In this document: one piece after another, positions 1-10,699 of the stretch
Layout of the letters: every line of letters begins with the position of its first letter
Numbering within the stretch: the stretch's first letter is position 1
Origin: Shinisaurus crocodilurus
Lineage: Eukaryota; Chordata; Lepidosauria; Squamata; Shinisauridae
Assembly (NCBI GenBank): GCA_021292165.1
Contig: CM037877.1
Location: 80,098,524 to 80,162,523, forward strand
Direction of reading: 5' to 3'
Length of the DNA: 64,000 bases
Translations under genes and position numbers: made by a program
Notes under the pieces: model-generated
Seen by the model: only the letters and a program-made list of their open reading frames with translations
Told to the model about the DNA's origin: nothing
Database searches by the model: none

Positions 1-103
1 AAAGCCCCACAACTCCCAGCGTTCCAACAGCCAGCCATGCTGGCTGGTGAATGCTGGGAGTTGCGGGGCTTTTTTCTGCCTCAACGTGTTTAGGATTGTG
101 CCC
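1..103. mobile_element. Palindromic MITE, cut by window start
   Basis: The first 74 bases form a hairpin: the arm beginning AAAGCCCCACAACTCCCAG is answered by CTGGGAGTTGCGGGGCTTTT. The sequence then runs TTTTTCTGCC...TAGGATTGTGCCC, which matches the right end of the MITE at 2692-2812 (GGCAGAAAAAA arm, GGATTG end). The left terminal repeat lies outside the window. The element has no coding capacity. Confidence 0.7.
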
Positions 104-640
104 TGAGCTGTTGATGTTTTCTTTACTGTACTTTGAATATTGTTGTCTGCCTTGAGCACTAGGCTGGTAAAGGGAAAGACAGGATAATATACATTATTCT
201 GATAAAGAAATATTGCAACAAAGTGATAGAGAGAGGAGGGGAAGTAGCAAGTTTCGTAAATCCCCTCCTAAATTTGAACCAGATGATCCACGGGCTCTCT
301 CTTTGCTATGTTTCTACTACATGCATCCCCCCCCCTGCAACCCAGAAGGTGTACTGAGTCTCTGCACCTCCACCCTGCGAGGTAGGACAGGCTGCAAGAT
401 GCCCTTTTGTCTCTATTCCTCACAGGTAGCGCCACCACACCTCTCTCACATCCTTTTTTCATATCCCTTGTGCTGCCTGCAGGAGGAGACAGGCTTTTAC
501 ATATATATGGAGTAGGAGAAGGCCCTTGGGAGTTCCTGGCATAGCTGGGCTGATGTTGCCTCTTTGCTTTCCTCGTGAACACAAAGGAAAAGTCTCAAAG
601 TCCACAAAGTTTTTCTATGGGGCTCGGCAGTTCCCAGGGA
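104..640. other. No gene recognised
   Basis: Overlapping open frames of about 100 codons occur on both strands here, but none resembles a known family and none is bounded by convincing signals. No repeat family was recognised either. Confidence 0.5.
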
Positions 641-649
641 GGGAAATTT

Positions 650-756
650 ATTTCATAATGGGCATAGGGCTGGAGGGAGGGAGAGCTCAAGTGGGAAGGG
701 GGGGCGCTAAATATCTGATCTTGCCTAGGGCACCAAATTGCCTTGCACCGGGCCTG
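650..756 (+). mobile_element. 3' end of long hAT-type element (46.1-kb family)
   Basis: The stretch starting TTTATTTCATAATGGGCATA and ending GCACCGGGCCTG matches the last ~110 bases of the element at 46144-47562, including GGGCGCTAAATATCTGATCT. The shared part includes sequence internal to the insert of the long element, so this is a second, 5'-truncated copy of the long form rather than of the short 165-bp form. No left terminal repeat is visible. Confidence 0.75.
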
Positions 757-2003
757 CATTAGAGGCCCTTCTCCGTGTGCCGCCTCTGAGAGAAGCTATG
801 GGGATGGCAGTCCAGAAACTGGCCCCATGTTTATGGCACACTCTCCCTGAGGAAGTTTGCCTGGCATAATCTTGGCAGCACCTGGCAAAGATGAATTTAT
901 TTCCGAGGCATTTGGACATTAGTTCTGGCCAAGCTGTTGTGGGTTGCTTTTGCCGTGTTCATTTAGGAGTTGTGAGGTAGGGGGTGCAGTTCCTAGGAGA
1001 TGTTAGGACTCACTCCCTTCACAGACTTAGGAGTGTGGCATGAAGGCACCAGTCTTTTCAACTAGAGGGGAGACTGCCACTTTTCCTATCACAGTTTTCA
1101 TTAAGTCCAAAATTGCCTTACAGCACCACTGTCACCCTTTCTCGGAGTGTGCCTGACTCTGCAGAGACCTGCCCAGCCAATTGCTACTGGGCAATTACAC
1201 TTTGCCCTGGGCCATTGTAGGCAGCAGGAGCGGGGGCTGACAAGAGGAAGAGCAGGCACACTGGCTCCTCACATATCAAATAGAACCCTGGAGACCTTCC
1301 TCGTCTCTTGCTTTCTGCAAGCTGGCCCAAGTCCCTTACATTGGGGGAAAACAGAAGTGGGTTTGCTTGTAAAAAAAAGAGGGGGGTTGAATGAGCAGCA
1401 GTGTCTGAATTTGGTTTGGAACAAGGTAATGTATGCGAGTGTGGCTTGCGCTGGCTTGCAGGCTTGCTTGAGTGTATCTGGAGCTCTTTGGCGCTGCAGT
1501 CATCTATCTGGAGTGCACCATGATCCATGTGGCCAGATTCTGGTGGGTGCATGGTCCTCCTTGGCATCAGGGGTTTGCGCTGGGCTAGAGAAAGGTGAAC
1601 AGAGGTGGGAGGAGGCTAGGGACTTCTTGCTCTTTTGTGTTCAAAAGCCATAATGTTTGTGGCATATTAAAGACTCACAAATTTGCTGTGGCATAATAAG
1701 CTTTCATGGACAGGAGTCCACTGTACAGAAAGTCATTCGGAAGGATGTTGCTTTTCATGTAACTGGAGAAAAATGGCACTTGCTGAAATAAAGGTACAGC
1801 AGGAGCCCTGATGATCTCTGTTCCATCTGATCCCCCTGGACTAGTTGGCTTTTTGCCCACATGTGCTTCCCCTCCTGCTTCTTCCCTTGAATCTTTCTGC
1901 CTGTGTGTGTGTGTTTTTCCTGAAATCAAATGCCCTCCTCTCCCTTGTCCATACATCCCTTTTAACAAATAAGGGTGTCTTTAGGAGACAGGGTCCTTTA
2001 CAG
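757..2003. other. No gene recognised; possible L2-like remnant at 757-900
   Basis: The first ~140 bases can be read as a decayed LINE ORF end (a weak resemblance to the RLWNSLPEEV-type motif of L2-like ORFs). The rest is unassigned. A 168-codon plus-strand frame (1147-1653) and a 127-codon minus-strand frame overlap each other, and neither looks like a protein family. Confidence 0.35.
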
Positions 2004-2030
2004 ACACACACACACACACACACACACACA
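2004..2030. repeat. (AC)n microsatellite
   Basis: About 13 uninterrupted AC units. The Cys-Val and His-Thr runs in overlapping ORFs are translations of this repeat. Confidence 0.95.
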
Positions 2031-2691
2031 TTTTAGAGCCTGAGGCAGCTGCCTCAGACAGCTGATTTAGGACATCATGAAAAAGCAGCAAATTATTCAT
2101 TATTTAATTTATTAATTATTATTGTATTTTCACTGCCAAGGAAGGGGAGAAGCACTTGTAGGATTTGCTGCCTTTGGGGCCAAAACAACTTGACTGGCTT
2201 TGAGTACAACTACACACCTTGACTGCATGGGGGGGGGGGGAGGCACCATTTGCTGCTCTGCCTCAGGAAGCAAAATGACTTGGGGCCAGCTCTGGACATG
2301 GCTATAGAGGTCTGTGGGGTGGGGAAAGGTAGCTAAAATGGTACCGGAAATTATGTGTGGTAGGAAAACAACTGGGGGCAAAGAGAGATTTGTGGATGGG
2401 GAAACATGTTCAGGATTACATTAGACTTATTATACATGTCTACTCAGATGTAAGCTGTACTGAGTTCAGTGGGATGCGGGAAACCCTGGTTGAAATGCTT
2501 GCACAGTTATGAAGTTCCCTCTGAGTGAACTTGAGCAAGTCACCACCTCTTGGCCTCACTCACCTTACTTTTTTTGTGTGGGAGCCTACAATGCCACTCT
2601 GAGCTGTTTGGAGGGAGGTAAGAATATAAACATAAACTATATATCCTTGCTGGATCAAGCTGTTCCATTCAAAGCCACTAAGGGTGCAATC

Positions 2692-2812
2692 CTATGCAAG
2701 TTTAGGCAGAAAAAAGGCCTACAACTCCCAGAAAGCCCCAGCCAGTTATGTGCCTGGGGCATGCTGGAAGTTGTAGGCCTTTTTTCTGCCTAGACTTGCA
2801 TAGGATTGCTCC
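2692..2812. mobile_element. Palindromic MITE, Harbinger-like (TWA target site)
   Basis: The terminal repeats are GGGTGCAATCCTATGCAAG and its imperfect inverse CTTGCATAGGATTGCTCC. The inner arms contain GGCCTACAACTCCCAG and CTGGAAGTTGTAGGCC. The flanking triplets are TAA and TTA, compatible with a degraded PIF/Harbinger 3-bp target site; the related copy at 49704 has TTA on both sides. It is non-coding. Confidence 0.75.
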
Positions 2813-3100
2813 TTAAAGCAACACTAAGAAAAGTTGAGCCTGACTATACTAAATTCTCTTATATAATAAAAGACGAATCCTCATCATACTTCATTTATCT
2901 TTGCAGTTGTTCTTCATTTATTCTTGCTATTGTTCTTGGTTTGGTTTAACATAAAAGGCCTTCATTCAAAACATAGGTTATTTTTTCAGTACACAGGGAG
3001 AAAATGTTTTCAAACCTTTTAGAAAAATTCTGGATTGAGTATATCAATATCTATGTATATATCTATATCACATATCAATATCTATATCATCTATATTTAT

Positions 3101-3354
3101 GGGCAGTATCCAATAATGCCACTGAGCTCATGGGAATGACTGCTGCTGCAATGGGAAAGTACCAGAAACCACTGCTTCTGGAATGGGACAAGTCAGTGGA
3201 GGTCATGAAAAGGAACTCCGTTGACTTCTCCCATTGTGGAAGTGGTAGTTTCTTGTGTTGCGCTTGCATGCACCACTTTCCTATTGTGCTAGCAGTCATT
3301 TCCACTAGCACAACATGTTTAGAGATGGTGAATTGCCAGCACTGGATACTGCCC
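3101..3354. mobile_element. MITE with GGGCAGTATCCA terminal repeats
   Basis: The element begins GGGCAGTATCCA and ends TGGATACTGCCC, with TAT directly on both sides. The interior is imperfectly palindromic: a GGGAATGACTGCTGCTGCAA arm is answered by CTAGCAGTCATTTCC. A second GGGCAGTATTCA start at about 3443 may mark another truncated copy. The two ~100-codon ORFs across it are shadows of the palindrome. Confidence 0.7.
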
Positions 3355-4234
3355 TATATGTACATCTCTATATAGCTATAGATATATCTTCTGAGAACTT
3401 TCTCTTGATTTGTCTGGTTTTTGATAGCCATGGCTTGGCAATAGGGCAGTATTCACAAATTTGTATTTGTAATCTGTATTTTATACATGCCATACATCTA
3501 GTGATTCTGTTCAGCCATTGATATTTTAGCCACCATTAAACTATTTTCTTCTGTGAAGATCCATGAACATTTTGCAGAGTTGAGGTGAAATCCCATCATC
3601 AGTTATGCTGCTGTTATGCATGTGTCAGTCTCGTTGATGCCAATTATACTTATGCACGAGGGACTAGGTACAGCATTGGAATCGAAGGCTCCACATGTGG
3701 ATTTAATAAAAATGGCCAAACATGTTGTCAGTCTTCCTAAGCATTTTGATTTGGTGCCATCTATTGCTAAATATCAAGAGGGTAGCCATGTTAGTCTATT
3801 GCAGCAAAAACAAGAGTTTTGTGGCACCGTAAAGACTAACAAATTTATTCTGGCATAAGTTTTTGTGGACTATAATCCACTTCATCAAATGCAGAAGTGT
3901 TCGTATATGTTAGATGGAAAAGACATTTGTATTCTCTGCTCATTTTAAATGCCCATTCAATTTTATTTTCTCAAGCAAGTGAACATTTATTATAAGTCTT
4001 TTTTCCACACTAGAAATATTCTATAACCCTAACTTTGTCAATCCTTTCTTGATTCTGAACTCCGCTGCATTCTACATATTTCTATAATGACACTGAAATC
4101 CACTGCACTACAAAGATGGGACAAAAAATCCTACATTACTGAATGTACACAGAGGTACACATATAACATAGTCCTTCTAGGACATTGTCACCTGTATAGT
4201 CATAAATGTCTCTAAATTTCAGCCACCTTCCATT
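3355..4234. other. No gene recognised
   Basis: AT-rich, low-copy-looking sequence. 3775-3900 contains a short LINE/SINE-like stretch (AAGAGTTTTGTGGCACCGTA...) whose family I cannot name. Confidence 0.4.
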
Positions 4235-4680
4235 TACAATTTTCTTTCTGTAAACAGAAAGTGCCTGGGACATAAAATATCCAAAGAAATCAACTGAATC
4301 TTGCATTTGGGGTGCTTTTAAAAAAAAAAAAAAATCCCAGCTAATGTAGAGAGTTAGGGTTTTTTAAAAAACAAAATTCAACAAAAACTGATCCAGAGAA
4401 TCATGTGCAAATGTCCATACAGAGTTTTCTTTCTGAAAACAAAATAGGTCCTGGGACATTAAACTATCCCAAGAAATCAACTGAATTTTTCATTTGAGGT
4501 GCTTTTTTGTCCCAGCCCATGGGAAGTACTGGGGTAAAAACAAACGTCCTGTGGGGGTTTTCAAAGTAAAACTGATCAAGGGAAGCAGATGTGCCCTTCT
4601 TCTGCCACAGACACACATATTGGGGATATTTTACTGACCCAAGATACACTGCAATTTGGCTTGGGGTAATAAAATGCCCC
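4235..4680. repeat. Diverged tandem repeat, ~185-bp period
   Basis: A unit with the order TTTTCTTTCTG, CCTGGGACAT, AGAAATCAACTGAAT and GGTGCTTTT occurs at about 4240 and again at about 4426. A weaker third copy starts near 4598 (CTTCTTCTGCCACAGACACA). The copies are clearly diverged, so this is an old local duplication and not a homogenised satellite. Confidence 0.7.
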
Positions 4681-4699
4681 CCTCCAAAAATCTATGTAT

Positions 4700-5562
4700 G
4701 TTTCTTTGCCCCTTTTTAAGTTAAGTGCACTTTGCCCCTATTCAGATCAATATGACTTAAGCATAGATAACTCCATAGTGGATTGTGGCCCATGAATATT
4801 TGTACTTTGTCTCTATATCTTCACACATGGACTTGTATATCCTGATACTGCAGAATGAGCTTAGTTTATTGTTATTGATATAATTGAATATGCTTTCCCT
4901 AGAGCCTTTCTCTCTAGCTTGCAATGTACTCCTGCAAACTCAGATCTCTAGCTTGACAAGATTATATACTGCTGTCACCCTGTTGAATATTAGTATAATT
5001 CTGATTTTAGCCTACCAGAATGACAAGTGTAGCTATTTTATAGCCATGGCGGGCCATAAAACATTTTGAAATTTATTTTGCCATTGGAACAGCTCTGATG
5101 CAGATATGCATGAAGATCCAGTATTTATTAAGGGAGGTGGCTTTGTCTCTTTTCTATATTGGGAGATTTGGTTATAAATTTTTCATGCTGTAGTTCTTTT
5201 GTCTGTCAGCACCTTTTACTTGGGGGAAAGGGTGACTTGACAGCCACTTTCAGCCTCCTCCTTCACACAGACAAAGTTTAGGCATAATAATGAAGAAAAA
5301 TAAAAAACGATATACACAGAAAACTTTCTATTTAAAAAAAAAACTTTGATTTTTCACTGTTCCAATGCAATATATATATATAGCAGCAATAAGAAAGAGG
5401 TGATATAGGTAGCTTGACAAATGCTGAATGGGAAGATTTATTGTCTATTGAAGAAATACTTTCTACTAAAATACAAGATTTTCAAAATCCCCTAACAGTG
5501 TCCGTCTTAGTGATAATGTATATGCTAGAGGATGGTATAAAGAGATACAAAAGACAACATAT
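4700..5562. other. No gene recognised
   Basis: AT-rich sequence without recognised repeats or coding signal. Confidence 0.4.
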
Positions 5563-5617
5563 GAAGAAGAAGAAGAAGAAGAAGAAGAAGAAGAAGAAGA
5601 AGAAGAAGAAGAAGAAG
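5563..5617. repeat. (GAA)18 microsatellite
   Basis: About 18 uninterrupted GAA units, a purine-only strand. The poly-lysine run in the overlapping 91-codon frame is only this repeat read in one phase. Confidence 0.95.
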
Positions 5618-6190
5618 GTCAAATGTATGGGAGAGCCGGTACATTTTGGGAGCATGTCCTACTTTCAGCACTATCTAAGTCAAAAATAATAATTCCAAAT
5701 GAAACTTCTATCCTATCAGACAATTGACCCATGATCTTCTAGTGTGTATACAAAGAGCAAATAGAGGCTGCAAGTTCTTCACATGTACATTTCATATACA
5801 TTTCCCCCCCTACATGGAGATAACATTTGTGTGTTTAAAAAAATATGATCCACAGGCCTAGCTGCTGCTAAAATTACAACGTCCTTCTATTGGAAGAAGG
5901 AGAATTCTCCATCAGTGTTGGAATGATTTAATCAAATATGGGAGTTGGCTTCTTCAGTGCACCTGATGATTTGGTGAAGTTCTGGAGATCACTGTGTAAT
6001 ATGTTGTCCATCAATTTGTAATGTTTTGGAAGGACAGATTTCAGGATAATGGTAGGCCTTATATATTATTTACATTGTTGTAAAATAATACCAAAAATAT
6101 AACAAAAGCCTCATAATACAGTGACCCTAAGTTGTAGCAGGAAGGGAAGTCTGTGTGTATGTTAAAATCCCACCACCCTAAAGGGAAAAC
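5618..6190. other. No gene recognised
   Basis: AT-rich sequence with stop codons in all frames and no recognised repeat. Confidence 0.4.
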
Positions 6191-6199
6191 AGGATAAGG

Positions 6200-6385
6200 G
6201 TGGTCAAACCTCTTTCAGTCCAAGGGCAGAATTGAGTTTCAGACTCAGAGTAGCTCTTGGGAGCTGTATTCCACTGGTGGATGGGGCTGAGGACAAAAGG
6301 GAATGGAGACAAAGGCAAGCAGGGTGGGACCAAAATATATATTTTTAAAAATACTACAAATACCAGCATATTTTAACTTAAAGCT
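6200..6385. mobile_element. Dispersed repeat copy A (pairs with 49550-49850)
   Basis: AAACCTCTTTCAGTCCAAG, CCACTGGTGGATGGGGC and TACCAGCATATTTTAACTTA occur in the same order as related words at 49553-49700. The family is unassigned; the layout suggests a non-coding DNA transposon. Confidence 0.55.
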
Positions 6386-6399
6386 CTTACTGCCACTAA

Positions 6400-6776
6400 G
6401 GGCTTCTCTACATGAGGCGTTTATCCTGTGGCTTTACTGAGGCTTCTTCTTCTGTTTTCATTGCAGGAGGAAAAGTGTGTCCTTTACACAGGGCTCTCCC
6501 CCCCAGGTTTGTATTTCTCTGCCTTTCTATATATTCTATCAACCAGCCACAAGATGGCACTGTGGTACAGTATAGCAGAATTGCGACAACACACAAGGCT
6601 TTTCTTCTTGTTTGAAATGTAATACTACCCTTGCCTCACTCTAACACACACACACCGAAAATGGCTGGGAAACACAGGAGAGGGCTTGGAGGATGACGAC
6701 ATCGTAAAAAGGCCCCACAAACTTCCGTGAGTGAGGAATCACGAGCGCACAGTAAATGCCTTGTGTAGAGAAGCCT
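6400..6776 (+). mobile_element. MITE, GGGCTTCTCTACA family, copy 1
   Basis: The element starts GGGCTTCTCTACATGAGGCG and ends GCCTTGTGTAGAGAAGCC. Inside are ACTGAGGCTTCTTCTTCTGT, a CCACAAGATGGCACTGTGG block and GTGAGTGAGGAATCACGAGC, all shared with the copies at 7769-8115 (inverted) and 50934-51329. The flanking bases do not give a clean target duplication. It is non-coding. Confidence 0.85.
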
Positions 6777-6932
6777 TTGGGATTCATTAACATGCTCTAC
6801 CTGGAGCTGCCTTTGAAAACTATTTGGAAACTTCAGCTGGTCCAGAATGCTGTGGCCAGACTGTTGCCCGGGGCCAGTTACAACACTTTCACAGGCTACC
6901 TGTCTGTCTGTGGGCACAATTCAAAGTGCTGG

Positions 6933-7353
6933 CTAGGGATGTTACCGCGAATATCGGGGGGCTGGAATGATGCCAAAATCGGCCCCACTCCCCCCCCCCT
7001 GAGACTCACGGGCCTTACCTTGTGCCCGCTCATCCCTCTGCTTGAGCCGCCGCGCCGGCAGCGCAGATTCCCATCGCATCATTCCGGCTGCCATGAAGTG
7101 ACGCGATGGGACCCTGCGCCGACGCGGCGGAACCCCGCACCACGTTTTTGGCATAGAAACCGGGGCAACAGGGCTTAAAACGGCCGCGATGGGACCCTGC
7201 GCCGCCGGCACGCCTGCTCAAGTGGCGCAGAGAGCAGCGTGGAGAATCGCTCCACACCGTGGAGAATCCGGGCTTCGGGGGGGGGCTGCTCGCCGAGGTG
7301 AGGTGAGGCAAGGTGAGGCGAGCCCCCCCCCAAGGTACAAAACACACCACTAG
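6933..7353. mobile_element. GC-rich hAT-type MITE, CTAGGGATGT ends
   Basis: The element starts CTAGGGATGTTACCG and ends ACACACCACTAG. It is flanked by AGTGCTGG and ACTGCTGG (7 of 8 identical), an 8-bp target site as in hAT elements. The interior contains GAAGTGACGCGATGGGACC and GAAACCGGGGCAACAGGG, modules also found in the elements at 11630, 42480, 48950 and 51950. It interrupts the L2-like ORF. Confidence 0.75.
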
Positions 7354-7409
7354 ACTGCTGGTGATGACCTATAAAACCCTATAAGGCTTGGGACCAGGCT
7401 ACCTGAAAC

Positions 7410-7716
7410 CAGTGCCAGCCCTTCCATGAAGTGGGGTGAATCCCCTACCTCAGGCACCGAATCCCAGGTGCTCTTCAGGCCAGCTCCCCGCCAATGCCTC
7501 ACTCTGAGGAAGGAGCCCTCACAGCGAGGCATCAAAGGAGAGGGGGAGAAAGGGAGGGGGCGGCCACAGCCGCTACCACCAACATCACTGCCATCACCAT
7601 CATCGTCGTTGGGGGGGAGGGGCAGGGCTGGCCACCGTTGACATGGAGTGGGGAAGGAGAGAGGGCAGCAATGTGCTCTCCCGTCTCAGGTGGCAGGGGG
7701 TTTTGTGCCGGACCTG
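7410..7716. mobile_element. hAT-type element inside the L2-like ORF
   Basis: It starts CAGTGCCAGCCCTTCC and ends GTGCCGGACCTG, flanked by CCTGAAAC and CCTCAAAG (6 of 8). Its excision restores the LINE reading frame, which fixes the borders well. The interior is GC-rich; the ORFs of 60-90 codons crossing it on both strands are not protein-like. Confidence 0.7.
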
Positions 7717-7768
7717 CCTCAAAGACCACCTTCTCCCATATGAACCTGCCCAGGTTTTAAGATCTTCG

Positions 7769-8115
7769 GAGCTTCTCTACACAAGGTGTGTATTTTGCGC
7801 TTGTGATTCCTCACTCACAGTAGTTTGCGGGTGTTCTAAATGACGTCGTTATTTGGAAACTCCCCAAATGCTTTCCAAGCATTTCCATGGCTTTTTTTAG
7901 AACGAGGAAAATGGGGTGTTAAATTTCCAAGGCTTGTGTATTTTTGCAATTCCGCTATACTGCTGGGGCCCCTTGTGGTTGTATGTGGAACATATAGAAA
8001 GGCAGAGAAAGAAAAAACCCTGGAAAAAATCCATGTAAAGGAGCCAATCTTAATCCCTCAAAGAATCCGGAAGCAGAAGCCTCAGTAAAGTGGCAGGTTA
8101 AAAGCAGAGAAGCCC
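7769..8115 (-). mobile_element. MITE, GGGCTTCTCTACA family, copy 2 (inverted)
   Basis: This is the reverse complement of copy 1: it starts GCTTCTCTACACAAGG and ends with CCTCAGTAAAG followed by AGAGAAGCCC. It lies about 1 kb from copy 1 in opposite orientation and within the same LINE remnant. Confidence 0.8.
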
Positions 8116-8289
8116 TTAGTGGAGGCCCTTTTCTTGATTGTGACGCCATTGGAGGTATGTTTTGTGGGATGCAAAGAAGAGCCTTCTTGTTGGATGCTCC
8201 CAAGCTCTGGAACTCTGTGCCAAGGGAGGCTAGGTTATTCATTTATTTATTTATTTATAGAAAGGAAAGGAAGGAAGGAGGCATGGCCT

Positions 8290-9454
8290 TCTGGGGAATC
8301 TCAGAGGGCCAGATTGGGACCCCGGGTGACCTGGGTTGGCCCATGGTCTGGAGGTTCAACACCCCTGGTGTGCATGTGCATGTTTGCCAAAATTTTCCAA
8401 TGCACCACAGCTCAATTTTCTATCCACATCCATTGCGCAACACTGTGCACAAAACGCATCTGGATTATGAAGCTGACAATCTGTTGTGCTTGGAGAAATG
8501 CTCTTCCTGGTGCTAAACGTGACAGGCTGAGTGGAAAGCGATAGACTCCTTGTTTGCAGGCCAAAGGATTTCTCTCAAGAGAAGGACAAGGTCAGATCAA
8601 ATTAAGACTGTTGGTAACTTCTGTGAAAGGGGCATATCCGCTATTAAGCACCTGGCAGTTTTTGAGAAAACAATCTGCTTTTTCTACTGTAAACAGTCAA
8701 CAAATGCTTAGTCTTCTTTCATCCGAGTGGAATTGGCATTGACTGTCATCTCCTGGGCACTTGTCTTGCTGCCATTCTCAAAGCCAATGTATCTCTGCCC
8801 TCTGGATGGAAGGAAGGAAAGGTGAACATGGCAGTGCCCTTGTACTTCAGAAACTGCTGCAGACTCATCTTCCTTCCAGAGAAATGCCCCCACAGGTTAC
8901 TCTCATTTTTCTACCATCTGATAAAAAAAAAGTCAGTGCTACATAATTCAGCAGCAGCGCATGAGAGGGTGCAACATGTAGGCAGAAGTTGCTGCCACTG
9001 AGTAACAACTCAGGGGGTGGAGGAAGCGGCACCCTTACCTGCAGCAGACATCAAATGGTGGAAGAAGCAAAGGTTACCTGGTGACTGGCACAAGGCACCC
9101 AAGAGGTTCACTGCCATCAGCTCTCTGCACCCACATTGGAGACACCTGGCCAGTAGGAAGCCATTTGCTTTGGCAAGGCACACTCAGGGCCTAACGACAT
9201 ATTATGCCACTTGTGTGGCTTCTTGCAGCCACATCCGGGATTTTTATTTTTATTTTAAATCCTTGGAGGAAAATCCCATTGAGCCTGTTGCATGTGGAGA
9301 AGGAACTCCTCCTTCCCTACTCATGATTCCAACTAAAATCCCTTTGTCAAGGTTCCACTACTGCAAGGACCCCTTGATCTGCCCTTTGGGAGATCTCTGC
9401 CTCTTCCCAAAGACCCAGTCCTTTGCCTGCTTCCTCCAGTAACGTGGGTGTAGG
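8290..9454. other. No gene recognised; shared repeat near 9097
   Basis: Short open frames on both strands have no recognisable family. CCCAAGAGGTTCACTGCCAT at 9099 recurs at about 14808, so part of this stretch belongs to a dispersed repeat. Confidence 0.45.
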
Positions 9455-9957
9455 CTGTAGGCGTGGTGAATAAGTCACTCCAAACTCCAGGGTACACAAC
9501 AAACTTTACTTATAGTATTAGGGAAATTACTTAATAGAGTGGTTTTAAATCAAAAGCATGTATGATAAAATGAAACAAACAACCAAACAAACAATGTTCT
9601 CTAGTTTCACTTCAGTCTACCTAATTCCTATGCAGTCAGCCAGCCAGCCAGCCAGCCAGTTTCTCTTTCTCTCTCTCTGCTTCTCTCTGCTGTGTCTCTC
9701 TGCTGCTTCTAGCTCTCTCCCAGCACACACTCTGACTGCTAGCTGACCACACCCCACATATATAGTCTTCCCAGGACTGGAAGGTTATGACCATGTGACC
9801 TTGAATAAGATATCTAATTCTTCACTTCTATTGGGTAACTTAAACTCTCAAACTCCCCCTCCCATCGTGGAGTGTTTGGGCCTTCAGGCTTCAACAAACT
9901 GAAGCCTGTGTAGGCCTCAATAAACCAAATCCTGTGTAGGCCTCAATCCCTCACACC
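9455..9957 (-). mobile_element. Possible LTR, minus strand
   Basis: On the minus strand the segment starts TGTGAGGGATTGAGGCC and contains a TATATA box (plus-strand CATATATAGTC at ~9756). A pyrimidine-rich tract and an AGTAAA-like signal follow. Such an order suggests a retroviral LTR, but the far border and target duplication could not be placed. CAGC-type simple sequence (9636-9658) lies inside. Confidence 0.3.
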
Positions 9958-10650
9958 CTTCCACAAAAAAACACCTGCTATTGGTGCCAGTGGGAGTCTT
10001 TTCTTCTACTGCTAATTGCCCCACAGGGGGCAATTAACATACCGCGTAGTTAGACCCTCAGACACCAGTTCCTTCTCCATCTCCTTGTGCTGCCTACCAG
10101 GAAGGGCTTGGGGCTCCCTCTGCCTGGATGCAGCTGCTTCCTACATGCTGTACCTCTTTGTGAGCAGCTGCTGGATAATTTAATAGTTCCTTTTTATCAG
10201 ATGGTTTTCTGTGCCTTGCAAATGTAAAAGAGCTGCACTACATGCTTCTTCGGATCATGTAGCTTGACTCTTAGATTGAAGTTGCCTCAGCCAAAGTTAA
10301 TGGGCTGACATGCTGTGTTACAATTGCACTAGCATGTTACAATTACACTAGCATAATGTTATTTATCTTGGTATTTCCTATGCTAAGCATGTTCATGCAG
10401 CTAATCTAAGACCTCTCACATAGGGCCATTAATTGAAGTTTTCTTTTTATTTCTCAGTTTGTGCAATGATGCCACACCATCTCACATTGCTTTATATAAA
10501 TGTATAAACATCTCAAAATAACAACTACAAAATAGCAACCTTTTTACTGTAGGAGATGTTTACCTGGTTTAGTCAATATCTGTAAACAAACACATTTTGT
10601 GGTCACCAGTTCAATCATTCTTCTGGGAACTGTCAATGAAATTCCCTTCC
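9958..10650. other. No gene recognised
   Basis: AT-rich sequence with no recognised repeat, coding frame or RNA gene. Confidence 0.4.
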
Positions 10651-10699
10651 CCTAACCACGTGTAGCTGTGGGCAGGGAGAATTTTGCACGTGAGGGGGA

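Larger units (their letters stand above)
6780..8235 (+). pseudogene. L2-like LINE ORF end, split by three nested transposons
   Basis: Pieces at 6780-6932, 7362-7409, 7725-7768 and 8116-8235 read as successive parts of the C-terminal end of an L2/CR1-group ORF. They include LQLVQNAVARLLPG, then LGPGYLK, DHLLPYEP and, after the last insertion, APKLWNSVPREARL. Removing the hAT copy at 7410-7716 with one target duplication joins LGPGYLK directly to DHLLPYEP in frame, which supports the order of insertion. The reverse transcriptase catalytic part is absent. It is a dead LINE fragment ending at an ATTT-rich stretch near 8236-8260. Confidence 0.75.

Noticed and set aside
1147..1653. 168-codon ORF
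   Set aside because: No domain or composition bias of a real protein, and a 127-codon ORF overlaps on the other strand.
5414..5689. 91-codon ORF with poly-lysine
   Set aside because: Produced by the GAA microsatellite; the remaining residues have no family resemblance.
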